In this document: positions 1 through 7,280 of the stretch, one piece after another
Layout: every line of letters begins with the position of its first letter
Position numbering within the stretch: position 1 is the stretch's first letter
Source of the DNA: Gp6-AA40 sp032156805
GTDB taxonomy: Bacteria; Acidobacteriota; Vicinamibacteria; Vicinamibacterales; UBA2999
NCBI GenBank assembly: GCA_032156805.1
Contig: JALDXQ010000007.1
Coordinates: 12,725-76,724, forward strand
Length of the DNA: 64,000 nt
Direction: 5' to 3'
Made by a program: the position numbers and the translations under genes
Notes under the pieces: model-generated
What the model saw: the letters and a program-made list of their open reading frames with translations, nothing else
Database searches by the model: none
Told to the model about the DNA's origin: nothing

Positions 1-563
1 TCGAACAGGCCGAAGGCGTTTGCCGGGAACGAGCCGACCGCCGTGGGTCCGTTGGGCGATCCAGTGTGCGCACGGCCGCGACCACCTTCATCTCCCCAAG
101 GGTAGCGTTTCCGGTCGAGCCCGCCGCGTGCCGCGCGTTCCCACTCGGCTTCCGTTGGCAGGCGCTTGCCGGCCCACTTGCAATAGGCCTCGGCCTCGGC
201 CCATGTGACGTTACTGACCGGCCAGCGCTCTTCCTCCTTGGCCACGACCCCTTTCGGCCAGTGCCACGGTTTGGCTGCGTTGGTTGCCGCGACGAAGCGT
301 GCGTAGTCGGCGCTGGTGACTTCGTGCGTGTCGAGGTAGAACGCGTCGAGGTAAATCTTGTGCGCGGGCTGATCGTCGCGCCGATCGCGCTCGAGGATGA
401 TTGCCTGCTCCAGAGACGTCGTGTGCGTACGTCCCATCCAGTACTCGCCCGCGGGGATGAGCACCATGCCGGCGGGCGGCGCGGACGATTGTGCTGATGT
501 CGGTGCGGCAAAGACGAACGCCAGAACGAGAGCGCAGAACGCGGCCCTCAACGCGCGTGACAA
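1..563 (-). CDS. Formylglycine-generating-enzyme (SUMF1/FGE) family protein, 3' end outside window
   Basis: Read directly from the minus strand; the frame stays open to the window edge, so the C-terminus is missing. After a hydrophobic signal peptide ending near TSAQ, the product opens with GMVLIPAGEYWMGR. It continues with a DTHEVTSADYARFV segment, then PVSNVTWAEAEAYCKWAGKR, LPTEAEWERAARGG and YPWGDE. These are signature stretches of the FGE-sulfatase domain, found in sulfatase-maturing formylglycine enzymes and in related proteins of other or unknown function. The oxidase cysteines would lie past the edge, so catalytic status cannot be judged. No ATG precedes the signal peptide. In-frame TTG codons at 563 and 551 are the best starts, and an AGAAGG lies just upstream of 563. 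Probably exported. Confidence 0.85.
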   Translation of the reverse strand, partial: MSRALRAAFCALVLAFVFAAPTSAQSSAPPAGMVLIPAGEYWMGRTHTTSLEQAIILERDRRDDQPAHKIYLDAFYLDTHEVTSADYARFVAATNAAKPWHWPKGVVAKEEERWPVSNVTWAEAEAYCKWAGKRLPTEAEWERAARGGLDRKRYPWGDEGGRGRAHTGSPNGPTAVGSFPANAFGLF

Positions 564-571
564 CCTTCTGT

Positions 572-660
572 CAATTCCCAACTCCCTATCGCCAACTCCC
601 AAGGTCCCGGACGATTCGGTCGGAATCGCTGGGAGTTGGAAGTTGGAGCGTGGGAGTTGA
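572..660. repeat. Intergenic word-repeat tract (gggagttg / caactccc)
   Basis: Two copies of caactccc in the left half face three copies of gggagttg or a close variant in the right half. The tract can therefore fold back on itself as an imperfect hairpin. It separates two minus-strand genes, downstream of the DUF1501 gene and upstream of the FGE-like gene. A role as terminator is inference. Confidence 0.6.
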
Positions 661-673
661 CGCATGTGTTCGT

Positions 674-2089
674 TTACGTGAACAGATCGATGTGATCCTG
701 CGCGACCAGCGTGTTCGACCCGATCGGCGCGAACTGCACGTAGTGATACGCGCGCCCGGACGGCGTGTTCTCGAGCTTCTTCCGCCAGTCGATACCGAGC
801 GCTGAGTAGATCGTCGCCACCAGGTTGTCGATCTGCGGCTGCTCGCGATGGTTCCACCCCGGGTCGACGCAGGCCGAGCAATCGTCGTTGGTCTTGCCTA
901 TCACGCGCTGGCCTTTGATGCCGCCGCCCACCATCAGCGACGTGAACGTTTTGTCGTAGTGATCGCGGCCGAGGCCGGTGTTGAAGTTCGGCGTGCGGCC
1001 GAACTCGCCGGTCGACACGATGATCGTTTCGTCGAGCAGCGTCTTGCCTGTCTCGCGACCGGGTGTTGCCTGCAAGTCCTGCAGCAGCGCCGTGAACGCC
1101 TGATCCCACTCGAGACTCTTCGTGTAGATGTTCTGCGCCCGCGCCCGGTCGTAGATGCCGGCGTGGAAATCCCAGGGACCGTTGCCGCCAATCGACTCCG
1201 AGAGATAGACGAACCGGGCGCCGGCGTCCGCCTTGAGCAGGTTCTTGGCAAGCACGAGCCCATCACCGAGTTGATTCCGGCCGTAGCGATCGCGCTCGGC
1301 GTCGCCGACCTGGAAGACCGTCGACCAGCGCGGGTCGGTGACGATGCCGTAGGCGTACTTGTAGAAGACCTCGTACGGCGAGACGTTGGTGCCCAGGGTC
1401 GTGTCGCTGACGTTGGCGATGTCCGTCAGCTGCTGCCGCACCTTCCATCGTCTCTCGAGCTGCGCGCGTGCGGCGTCGCTGCCGCCGCCGAACACGTTGA
1501 AGACGAACGACGTGTCCAGATCGACACCGGTGCACTGGTTCGGCAGGAACCCCGCTCCGATGAGCCCCGTCGAGTTGCGCGACAGGTTCGTGCTCATGTA
1601 GGTGGGGAACGTATCCGTCGCTCGGCGCTGCGACTCGAGCTCGTAGGCAATGACACTTCCGAACCCGGGAATCTCTTTCGCGACCGCAGGGTTGATCGAA
1701 CGGCCGGTCTGTACGCGGTACTGGCCGGTGAGGTGAATCAGCTCGCGGCCCAGCATCGAACGCACGAAGCTGCAGCGGTTGATGAGCCCGGTGTCGATCA
1801 ACTTCGGGAACAGCGTCTTCGCGAGGTAGAAGTCGTTCCAGATGCGCTGCGGATCGAGATCCTTCGGCGTCATCTTGGTTTCCTTGAGGTCCCAGCAGTC
1901 CATCGGCGAGATCGCGCCGCTCATCTCGATCATGATGGCGTTGCGCGCAGTGCTCGCGGGCTGCGATCGGCCCTGGGCATAGACCTCGAGGCGTGGTACC
2001 GCCGATACGAGGGAGCCAGCGACGGTCATGCCGGCCCACTTGAGGAGATCGCGGCGGCCAATCGGAAAAATGTTCGAGTCGTCGTCCAT
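674..2089 (-). CDS. DUF1501 domain-containing protein, Tat-exported
   Basis: A 471-residue protein of the DUF1501 family, an alkaline-phosphatase/sulfatase-fold group that is very common in Planctomycetes and Acidobacteria; its activity is unknown. The N-terminus carries a twin-arginine-like signal (GRRDLLKWAGMTVAG, then an SLVSA stretch). The body holds the expected TIIVSTGEFGRTPNFN and GRDHYDKTFTSLMVGGG segments. I chose the ATG at 2089 over the upstream ATG at 2164 because the longer frame would translate a REP palindrome and overlap the preceding gene. It lies 32 bases after the DUF1549/DUF1553 cytochrome gene on the same strand. The DUF1549/1553-DUF1501 pair recurs across these phyla and probably works together in the periplasm on an unknown, possibly polymeric, substrate. 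Confidence 0.9.
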   Translation of the reverse strand: MDDDSNIFPIGRRDLLKWAGMTVAGSLVSAVPRLEVYAQGRSQPASTARNAIMIEMSGAISPMDCWDLKETKMTPKDLDPQRIWNDFYLAKTLFPKLIDTGLINRCSFVRSMLGRELIHLTGQYRVQTGRSINPAVAKEIPGFGSVIAYELESQRRATDTFPTYMSTNLSRNSTGLIGAGFLPNQCTGVDLDTSFVFNVFGGGSDAARAQLERRWKVRQQLTDIANVSDTTLGTNVSPYEVFYKYAYGIVTDPRWSTVFQVGDAERDRYGRNQLGDGLVLAKNLLKADAGARFVYLSESIGGNGPWDFHAGIYDRARAQNIYTKSLEWDQAFTALLQDLQATPGRETGKTLLDETIIVSTGEFGRTPNFNTGLGRDHYDKTFTSLMVGGGIKGQRVIGKTNDDCSACVDPGWNHREQPQIDNLVATIYSALGIDWRKKLENTPSGRAYHYVQFAPIGSNTLVAQDHIDLFT

Positions 2090-2103
2090 CGTCACACCGC
2101 TCT

Positions 2104-2121
2104 GTCCGGCTTCAGCCGGAC
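2104..2121. repeat. REP-like palindrome between the DUF1549/1553 and DUF1501 genes
   Basis: GTCCGGCTTCAGCCGGAC is an 8-base perfect stem around a 2-base loop. It directly abuts the TAG stop of the upstream gene (2122-2124). Same family as the elements at 24870, 24931, 40101 and, inside a gene, 5497. Confidence 0.8.
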
Positions 2122-4029
2122 CTAGTGATTCAGCAGAAATTCCACCGTGTTGAGCAGCGCCCATTGCAGATCCTCGGCGCGCTCTGTCCGATTGCCGTCG
2201 CGCAGGATGCCCACCGCGACGTCGAGCTCCTCGGGGCGCGGCCGTCGCGACAGCGTCGAGAGGAACAGCTCCTCGATCAGCTCTCTGTCGTTCTTGCGTG
2301 CCGCCATGAGCTGCTGCAACCGGCTGCTCGATCTGTTGCCTACGCGATCGACGACCGTCGGTGCCGTCATCATCAGCATCGCCTGCACGGCACTCGGCCG
2401 GTTGGTCAGGAGCGCCGGCGTCTCGCGCGTGCTCTGGAAGAACGACTGCATCAACGCTTTGATGGCGTTGCCTTCCACAGTACCCGTCCCACCGAGATCG
2501 TTGACGCCGCCGACGCGCTGCGGCGGATTGACGTCGAAGGGATTGGCCAGCTGCTTTACGCGCGTCATGCCTGGACCGGCCCAGCTGAAGTCATACGGCA
2601 CACCGGTCACGTGCGCGACGTTGTCGGCCGCCTCGGCACCGGTGATGACGCGCGCGTAACGACGAGCGTAGTACGGCGCGTACGTGTCCTTCCACTCGCC
2701 CGGGAAATGCGTCGAGAGCTGATACGCGCTCGACTTCATGATGCTTTTGATCAGGTGATGCAGGCTGTAGTCGTGCTCCTGGAAGTCCGCGGCCATCGCC
2801 TCGAGCAGCCACGGGTTCGTCGGCTGCACCGTCCACGGCGCCGGCGGCGGATTATCCGGGTCGAGCCGCAGCAGATCGAAGCCGTCGTAAGGCTCGACGA
2901 AACCGACGGTCATCAATCGGCCCCAGACGATGTTGACCGTGGCGCGATTGAACTGCGCATGGCTGGTCATGATGCGTGCCAGTTCCTTGCGCGGATCCAT
3001 GCCGGGCCGCGGCTTCTCGCCGGTCAGGATGAATGCTGGCTCGTACGTCTTGCCGTCGCGCGGAAAGCGTGATTCGGCTGCGGTGTGATACGGCGCATCC
3101 TCCTTGGTGACATAACCGGGATTCCGGTCGTTCAACACGGCGTTGCCGGTCGTCATGTTCGAGGGCGCGAGGTTCAGCCGTGCCCAGAACGCCGCCTGCG
3201 AGTGAAACTCGGCCCGTTTCTTCGTCGTGAGATACAGATTGAGCGGTTCGAGATGCCGTGCACCGTCGTGGCACGACACGCAGTCCATGTTGATCCCGAG
3301 GAACGTACGCCCGAACGAGATCGACATCGAGTCGAGGAAATCCAGTCGATTGAGGACGTGGTAGTTGTCAGGATCGGTCGCGACGAGCGCGCGCGCCGAG
3401 ACGTGCAGCGGTTCGGCGGTCACCGCCCAGACCGGATTGCTGGTCGGCGTCTTCATGACGCCGGCGCTCAGGATCTCTTTGGCCATCTCGTTGTACGGCC
3501 GATCGAGCTTGAGTCCCTGCTTGAACCAGTATGTGAAGCCGGCGTTGTGCGTCTGCAGCAGGTCGGCCCACAACCACGCCCACTGCTCGGCGAATGCCTC
3601 GCTGCCAACCAGTGAGTCGATCAGCGCGTCGCGCTTGTTGGGTTCCTTGCTGGCGAGGAAGTCGCGAACGACCTGCGGCTCGGGCAGCAGGCCAGTCGCA
3701 TCGAGATAGGCGCGTCGTACGAACTCTTCGTCACTCGCGAGCGCGGCATGCGGAACTTTGTCACGTTCCATGCGCCCGAAGATGTGTTCGTCGATGTAGT
3801 TTCGATGCGGGATCGCACCAGCGGGGCTCGCCGCGCGCGGCAGCGATCGAGACAGTGCTTCGGTTGCACGTCCAGCCTCGGCGGCTTTGTCGCCACCGGA
3901 CTTCAGCATGTCCTGGTGCGCCTTGTCGATCGCTTCCTGTGTCTGGGGAGATGTCTGCTGCTGTGCCGCGATGGTGAGGGCAAAGCAGAAGCAGAAACCG
4001 CTGACAGCCGCCAGTCTCGAGAACCGCAT
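2122..4029 (-). CDS. DUF1549/DUF1553 domain protein with c-type haem motif
   Basis: A 635-residue exported protein (signal peptide to about residue 22, ending TIAAQ). The DUF1549-like part (about residues 75-260) includes RRAYLDATGLLP and a single haem-binding CVSCH at 250-254. The C-terminal DUF1553-like part (about 350-620) includes FNRATVNIVWGRLMTVGF and the terminal FLSTLSRRPRPEEL block. These families are typical of Planctomycetes and Acidobacteria and usually sit beside a DUF1501 gene, as here. The substrate is unknown; a periplasmic oxidoreductase or a scaffold for polymer breakdown is the usual guess. The stop codon is followed at once by a REP palindrome, which separates it from the DUF1501 gene. 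Confidence 0.9.
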   Translation of the reverse strand: MRFSRLAAVSGFCFCFALTIAAQQQTSPQTQEAIDKAHQDMLKSGGDKAAEAGRATEALSRSLPRAASPAGAIPHRNYIDEHIFGRMERDKVPHAALASDEEFVRRAYLDATGLLPEPQVVRDFLASKEPNKRDALIDSLVGSEAFAEQWAWLWADLLQTHNAGFTYWFKQGLKLDRPYNEMAKEILSAGVMKTPTSNPVWAVTAEPLHVSARALVATDPDNYHVLNRLDFLDSMSISFGRTFLGINMDCVSCHDGARHLEPLNLYLTTKKRAEFHSQAAFWARLNLAPSNMTTGNAVLNDRNPGYVTKEDAPYHTAAESRFPRDGKTYEPAFILTGEKPRPGMDPRKELARIMTSHAQFNRATVNIVWGRLMTVGFVEPYDGFDLLRLDPDNPPPAPWTVQPTNPWLLEAMAADFQEHDYSLHHLIKSIMKSSAYQLSTHFPGEWKDTYAPYYARRYARVITGAEAADNVAHVTGVPYDFSWAGPGMTRVKQLANPFDVNPPQRVGGVNDLGGTGTVEGNAIKALMQSFFQSTRETPALLTNRPSAVQAMLMMTAPTVVDRVGNRSSSRLQQLMAARKNDRELIEELFLSTLSRRPRPEELDVAVGILRDGNRTERAEDLQWALLNTVEFLLNH

Positions 4030-4270
4030 GCGATCCTCCGGGTCAAGCCGTGGGCGAAACCCCTATAGGCTACTCAAAAACGCCACGGTCTGGCCGGATT
4101 TCTGCGGATTCTGTTCCGCCGATTTTCCCACTTTTCGCCCTGAAGAATCAGCACTCTCGCCGAGTGCGGGCGGTATGCTGACCGCGAGATGGCTCTAGCG
4201 CGGCGATCGTCCGTTCCTTCGCGGCGGTTTGGGGCGCGACCTTCCGCTCGTGCGGCGGTGAGCGCCCGAG

Positions 4271-4304
4271 AGTATTGCAGTATGGTAGTATTGCCATATG
4301 GCAA
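4271..4304 (+). promoter_or_regulatory. Probable autoregulatory operator of the toxin-antitoxin operon
   Basis: Two direct copies of AGTATTGC-A-ATATGG-like sequence lie 16 bases apart. The second contains the perfect 14-base palindrome TTGCCATATGGCAA (4291-4304), which spans the antitoxin ATG (4298). Ribbon-helix-helix antitoxins bind such paired palindromic half-sites, so binding here would block both transcription and ribosome access. Confidence 0.65.
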
Positions 4305-4576
4305 AGGTGACCTTCTCGCTCGACGACGAGACGGTGCGCACGCTTCGCGCGGTCGCGGAACGGACGCAGAAGCCACAGAGCGCAGTCGTGCGTGAAGCGA
4401 TCGTCGAGTACGCGGCCAAGGACGAGAAGCTGTCCGACCCGGATCGCGCCCGTAAGCTGCAACTGATTCGCCAGCTGCGGGCCCAACCGCCGACACGCGA
4501 CCAGGCCGGCGTCGATCGAGAGCTCGACGATCTCCGCCGTTCCAGGAAGGCCGGGTGGGCCAGGCGCTCGGACTGA
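4298..4576 (+). CDS. Ribbon-helix-helix (CopG/Arc-type) antitoxin
   Basis: 92 residues. The N-terminal 45 fit a ribbon-helix-helix DNA-binding fold: strand KVTFSLDDETVRTL, then helices with RTQKPQSAVVREAIVEY. The C-terminal half is charged (DRARKLQLIRQLRAQPP, then DRELDDLRRSRKAG), as expected for the segment that wraps the toxin. Its stop overlaps the start of the PIN-domain gene by one base (TGATG), the classic coupled antitoxin-toxin order. It should repress its own promoter through the palindrome that covers its start codon. Family assignment is firm; VapB-like naming follows only from the partner. Confidence 0.85.
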   Translation: MAKVTFSLDDETVRTLRAVAERTQKPQSAVVREAIVEYAAKDEKLSDPDRARKLQLIRQLRAQPPTRDQAGVDRELDDLRRSRKAGWARRSD

Positions 4577-4989
4577 TGCTCATCCACCTCGACACCTCGG
4601 TGCTGGTCGATGCGTTCACGGGGCCGCGGCGTTCGCTGACCTCCCTCGAATCGGCAACGATGAATGGGGAAGTCGTGACGTTCTCCTCGATCGTCCTCTA
4701 CGAATGGCTGCGCGGGCCGCGGACCGAGGCTGAAGTCGAGACAGTCCGCGTCTTCTTTCAGACCGATAGGCTGGCTACATTCGGCGAGCGTGACGCACAG
4801 AGCGCGGCCACGCTGTATCGCCAGGTCAAGAGAGCTCGGCAACGGCAAGCCGATCTCGCGATCGCAGCCTGTGCCATCGAGCAAGGTGCGGCGCTGTGGA
4901 CGCTCAATGCCGCCGACTTCGACGACATCCCTGACCTGACGCTGTACCATCCTCCCCGAGGCCACGGAAGACGCGGATCCAGTTCGTGA
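4576..4989 (+). CDS. PIN-domain toxin, VapC-like ribonuclease
   Basis: 137 residues from the ATG at 4576; the longer frame from 4555 would run inside the antitoxin. PIN-domain acidic residues are visible: the Asp of LIHLDTSVLVDAF, the Glu of VLYEWLRGP, and the Asp residues of RQADLAIAACAIEQGA and LNAADFDDIPDL. VapC toxins are Mg-dependent endoribonucleases that cleave tRNA or rRNA and are neutralised by the adjacent antitoxin. Length fits the family. The target RNA cannot be told from sequence. The last codons overlap a possible GTG start of a small downstream membrane-protein frame. Confidence 0.88.
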   Translation: MLIHLDTSVLVDAFTGPRRSLTSLESATMNGEVVTFSSIVLYEWLRGPRTEAEVETVRVFFQTDRLATFGERDAQSAATLYRQVKRARQRQADLAIAACAIEQGAALWTLNAADFDDIPDLTLYHPPRGHGRRGSSS

Positions 4990-5178
4990 CAGGCACGGTG
5001 CCGCTCCTGCATCGGTTTCTCGGAATCGGCCTGGTTACGGTGGGGGTTTCTGCTGGAAGGCGCCGGGACGACTGCCGCGATTGGATATCTACTGACAGGT
5101 GAGCCGGTGTCGCTCGTCGTCGCGGTCCTGGCAATCGTCGCGGTCTGGTTGTGCGGGCCAAAAGTGTTCGACCAGTAG
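4986..5178 (+). pseudogene. Small hydrophobic protein frame broken in a G5 run
   Basis: Not recognised as a known family. A GTG at 4986 overlaps the VapC stop (GTGA). It opens a frame reading VTGTVPLLHRFLGIGLVTVG, which is lost at a run of five G (5042-5046). One base shifted, reading resumes as FLLEGAGTTAAIGYLLTGEP followed by VSLVVAVLAIVAVWL and stops at 5176. Removing one G gives 63 residues with two predicted membrane segments. The hydrophobic pattern running through the join and the stop/start overlap make a real gene with a single-base indel likely. Sequencing error or programmed slippage are alternatives. Confidence 0.45.
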
Positions 5179-5310
5179 TCCTTTCTTGACAAGCCGTCTT
5201 GGCCGGGCCTCTAATCGCCCAAGTTCATCGGTCCCTGTGAGTCCGTCATGCGGCTCAAAGCGCGAACTCTGTGCTCGTTGCGGCGGAAGCCGCGTAACGG
5301 ACCAAGCGCG

Positions 5311-5389
5311 CGAAGCGCGCCAAGAGACGCTGGGAACCAGCCGAGCGGCTCTGCGGGGACATCAAGGGCAGAGCGCCTTGGCTGGTTCC
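5311..5389 (+). promoter_or_regulatory. Two hairpins in the leader of the cytochrome/monooxygenase-like gene
   Basis: The first is a short GCGCG-C-GAAG-CGCGC hairpin at about 5315-5331. The second pairs arm 5333-5353 (GGAACCAGCC..CGGCTCTG) with arm 5369-5389 (CAGAGCG..GGCTGGTTCC), leaving a 15-base loop. The second stem ends three bases before the chosen ATG (5392), so it could hide the ribosome site. No Shine-Dalgarno is obvious there. Confidence 0.5.
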
Positions 5390-5391
5390 AC

Positions 5392-7197
5392 ATGACGAGC
5401 AGGCAGGTCGCGGCGATGTCCATCGCGGTGCTCGCCGCGAGCGGATCTCTGATCGGGTGGGCGCCCTTCGGGCGTGTGCCCACCGGTGTGCACCACGGTC
5501 CAGCTGAAGCCGGACACGACGACCAATCGCAGGTCACGTTCAGCGCCGACGTCGCACCAATCCTCTTCAAGTCATGTGTGGCCTGCCACCGCCCGGATGG
5601 CATCGCGCCCTTCTCACTGCTGACGTACGACGATGCGAAGAACCATGCCGCCGCGATCGTTGACGCGACACGTTCTCGCGTGATGCCGCCATGGAAGCCG
5701 GAGCCTGGTTACGGCGAGTTTCTCGACGAGCGGCGACTGACCAACGACCAGATCGCGACGTTGCACCACTGGCTCGAGGGCGGTCTCGTCCAGGGTGATC
5801 CAGCGCTGCTCCCACGGCCGCCGACGTGGACCGGACAGTGGCAGCTCGGCACGCCGGACCTCGTACTGGAGACCACGCCCTACATGTTGCGGTCGTCCGG
5901 GCACGATATCTATCGCAACTTCGTGTTGCCGATCGAGATGTCCACGTCGCGGCGCATCCGGGCCTGGGAATTTCTTCCCGGCTCCGGCGCAGTGCATCAC
6001 GCCACCATGCAGTTCGATCCGACGCGATCATCGCGTCGTCTCGACGAGCAGGATCCGGAGGCGGGCTACGAAGGGCTGGTCCCTCATTCGGCGATGAGCC
6101 CGGACGGGTACTTCCTCGGCTGGCAGCCGGGCCTGACCTCGAACGTTGCGCCCGCCGGGATGTCGTGGGAACTACCCGCGGGTGCCGACCTGATCCTGAT
6201 GATGCACCTCAAGCCGGCTGGCGCGCCCGAAACGATTCGCACCCGTCTCGGTTTGTACTTCAGCGCCGAACGACCGACGCTTCATCCAACGCTCATCCGG
6301 ATGACCAGGCAGCACATGGACATCCCCGCGGGCGAGCGCCGTTATGTGGTTACCGACTCCTTCGCCCTGGACGTGGACGTCGATCTCCACACGATTCAGC
6401 CGCACGCGCATCTTCTCGCACAGGAAGTCAGAAGTTACGCGACGCTGCCGGACGGATCGCGGAAGTGGCTGATTTACATCAAGGAGTGGGACTTCAACTG
6501 GCAGGGTGTTTTCCGCTACGCGCGTCCGGAGTTCCTGCCCGCGGGTACGTCCATCACCTTCGAGTTCACTTACGACAATTCCTCTGACAACGGGCACAAC
6601 CCTCATCAACCACCGCGTCGTGTGACATATGGGCAGCACACCGACGACGAGATGGCGGAGCTCTGGCTGCAGGTCGTGACGCGCAACCCGGCAGACCGGC
6701 CGCGGCTGGCGCGCGCCGCCCGTGAACACATCGTGCGCGAGGAGATTGTTGGCGTCGAGAAGAGACTCGAAAAGGATCCCGACAACGCAGCACTGCACGA
6801 CGATGTGGCGCTGCTGCACGCGGAGGCGGGGCATCTCGATCGAACGGCGCAGCATTTCGCCGAAACGGTTCGCGTGCGCCCGGATTCTGCGGCCGCGCAT
6901 TACAACCTTGGAAACGCGCTGTTCCGCCTCGGGCGCCAGGCCCAGGCCATCGCAAGCCTTAGGGAAGCGCTCGCGATCGATCCCGACTACGCGCTCGCTC
7001 ATGACGGGCTTGGAGTGGCGCTCTACTCGCAAGGCCAGGTGGTTGAAGCAACCAACCATTACCGTCGCGCCGTCACACTGGATCCACGCAACCGAGACGC
7101 GCGCGCGCACCTGGCGATCGCGCTGCGACGACTGCTCACGATCGATCCGAACCAGGAGGGCATCAGGAAGGAACTGCGGGAGCTGGAACGCGAGTGA
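5392..7197 (+). CDS. Exported cytochrome c / copper monooxygenase-like protein with C-terminal TPRs
   Basis: 601 residues from the ATG at 5392, which begins a signal-like hydrophobic stretch (AAMSIAVLAASGSLIGW). A haem motif CVACH sits at 62-66 within a cytochrome-like domain. About residues 130-430 resemble the ascorbate-dependent type II copper monooxygenase fold: the segment with AVHHATMQFDP, MMHLKP and a HTIQPHAHLL His cluster that could bind copper. From about 455 there are roughly three TPR units (AHYNLGNALFRLGRQAQAIA and following). A paralogue without TPRs lies at 42344-43732. The linker between signal and cytochrome domain contains GPAEAGHDD, encoded by a REP palindrome (5497-5520). 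The substrate is unknown. A TonB receptor follows 83 bases downstream. Confidence 0.8.
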   Translation: MTSRQVAAMSIAVLAASGSLIGWAPFGRVPTGVHHGPAEAGHDDQSQVTFSADVAPILFKSCVACHRPDGIAPFSLLTYDDAKNHAAAIVDATRSRVMPPWKPEPGYGEFLDERRLTNDQIATLHHWLEGGLVQGDPALLPRPPTWTGQWQLGTPDLVLETTPYMLRSSGHDIYRNFVLPIEMSTSRRIRAWEFLPGSGAVHHATMQFDPTRSSRRLDEQDPEAGYEGLVPHSAMSPDGYFLGWQPGLTSNVAPAGMSWELPAGADLILMMHLKPAGAPETIRTRLGLYFSAERPTLHPTLIRMTRQHMDIPAGERRYVVTDSFALDVDVDLHTIQPHAHLLAQEVRSYATLPDGSRKWLIYIKEWDFNWQGVFRYARPEFLPAGTSITFEFTYDNSSDNGHNPHQPPRRVTYGQHTDDEMAELWLQVVTRNPADRPRLARAAREHIVREEIVGVEKRLEKDPDNAALHDDVALLHAEAGHLDRTAQHFAETVRVRPDSAAAHYNLGNALFRLGRQAQAIASLREALAIDPDYALAHDGLGVALYSQGQVVEATNHYRRAVTLDPRNRDARAHLAIALRRLLTIDPNQEGIRKELRELERE

Positions 7198-7268
7198 GCA
7201 TTGGGGATTGGCGATCTTTGATTGGTGATGGGTTGGTGATTGTTGATTCACGATCGTTGATTGGCGAG
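7198..7268 (+). repeat. gattg-rich word tract
   Basis: Several gattg or ttgattg words in one orientation (gattggcgat, tgattggtgat, gttgattcac, gttgattggcg). Unlike tracts at convergent junctions, it has no inverted half. It lies between two plus-strand genes and stops just before the GAGGAGG ribosome site of the receptor gene. Confidence 0.6.
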
Positions 7269-7280
7269 TGAGGAGGAGAT

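Noticed and set aside
848..2125. 425-codon open frame on the plus strand
   Set aside because: It is the antisense shadow of the DUF1501 gene. Composition is Arg/Val-rich without domain motifs, and the minus frame has clear family signatures.
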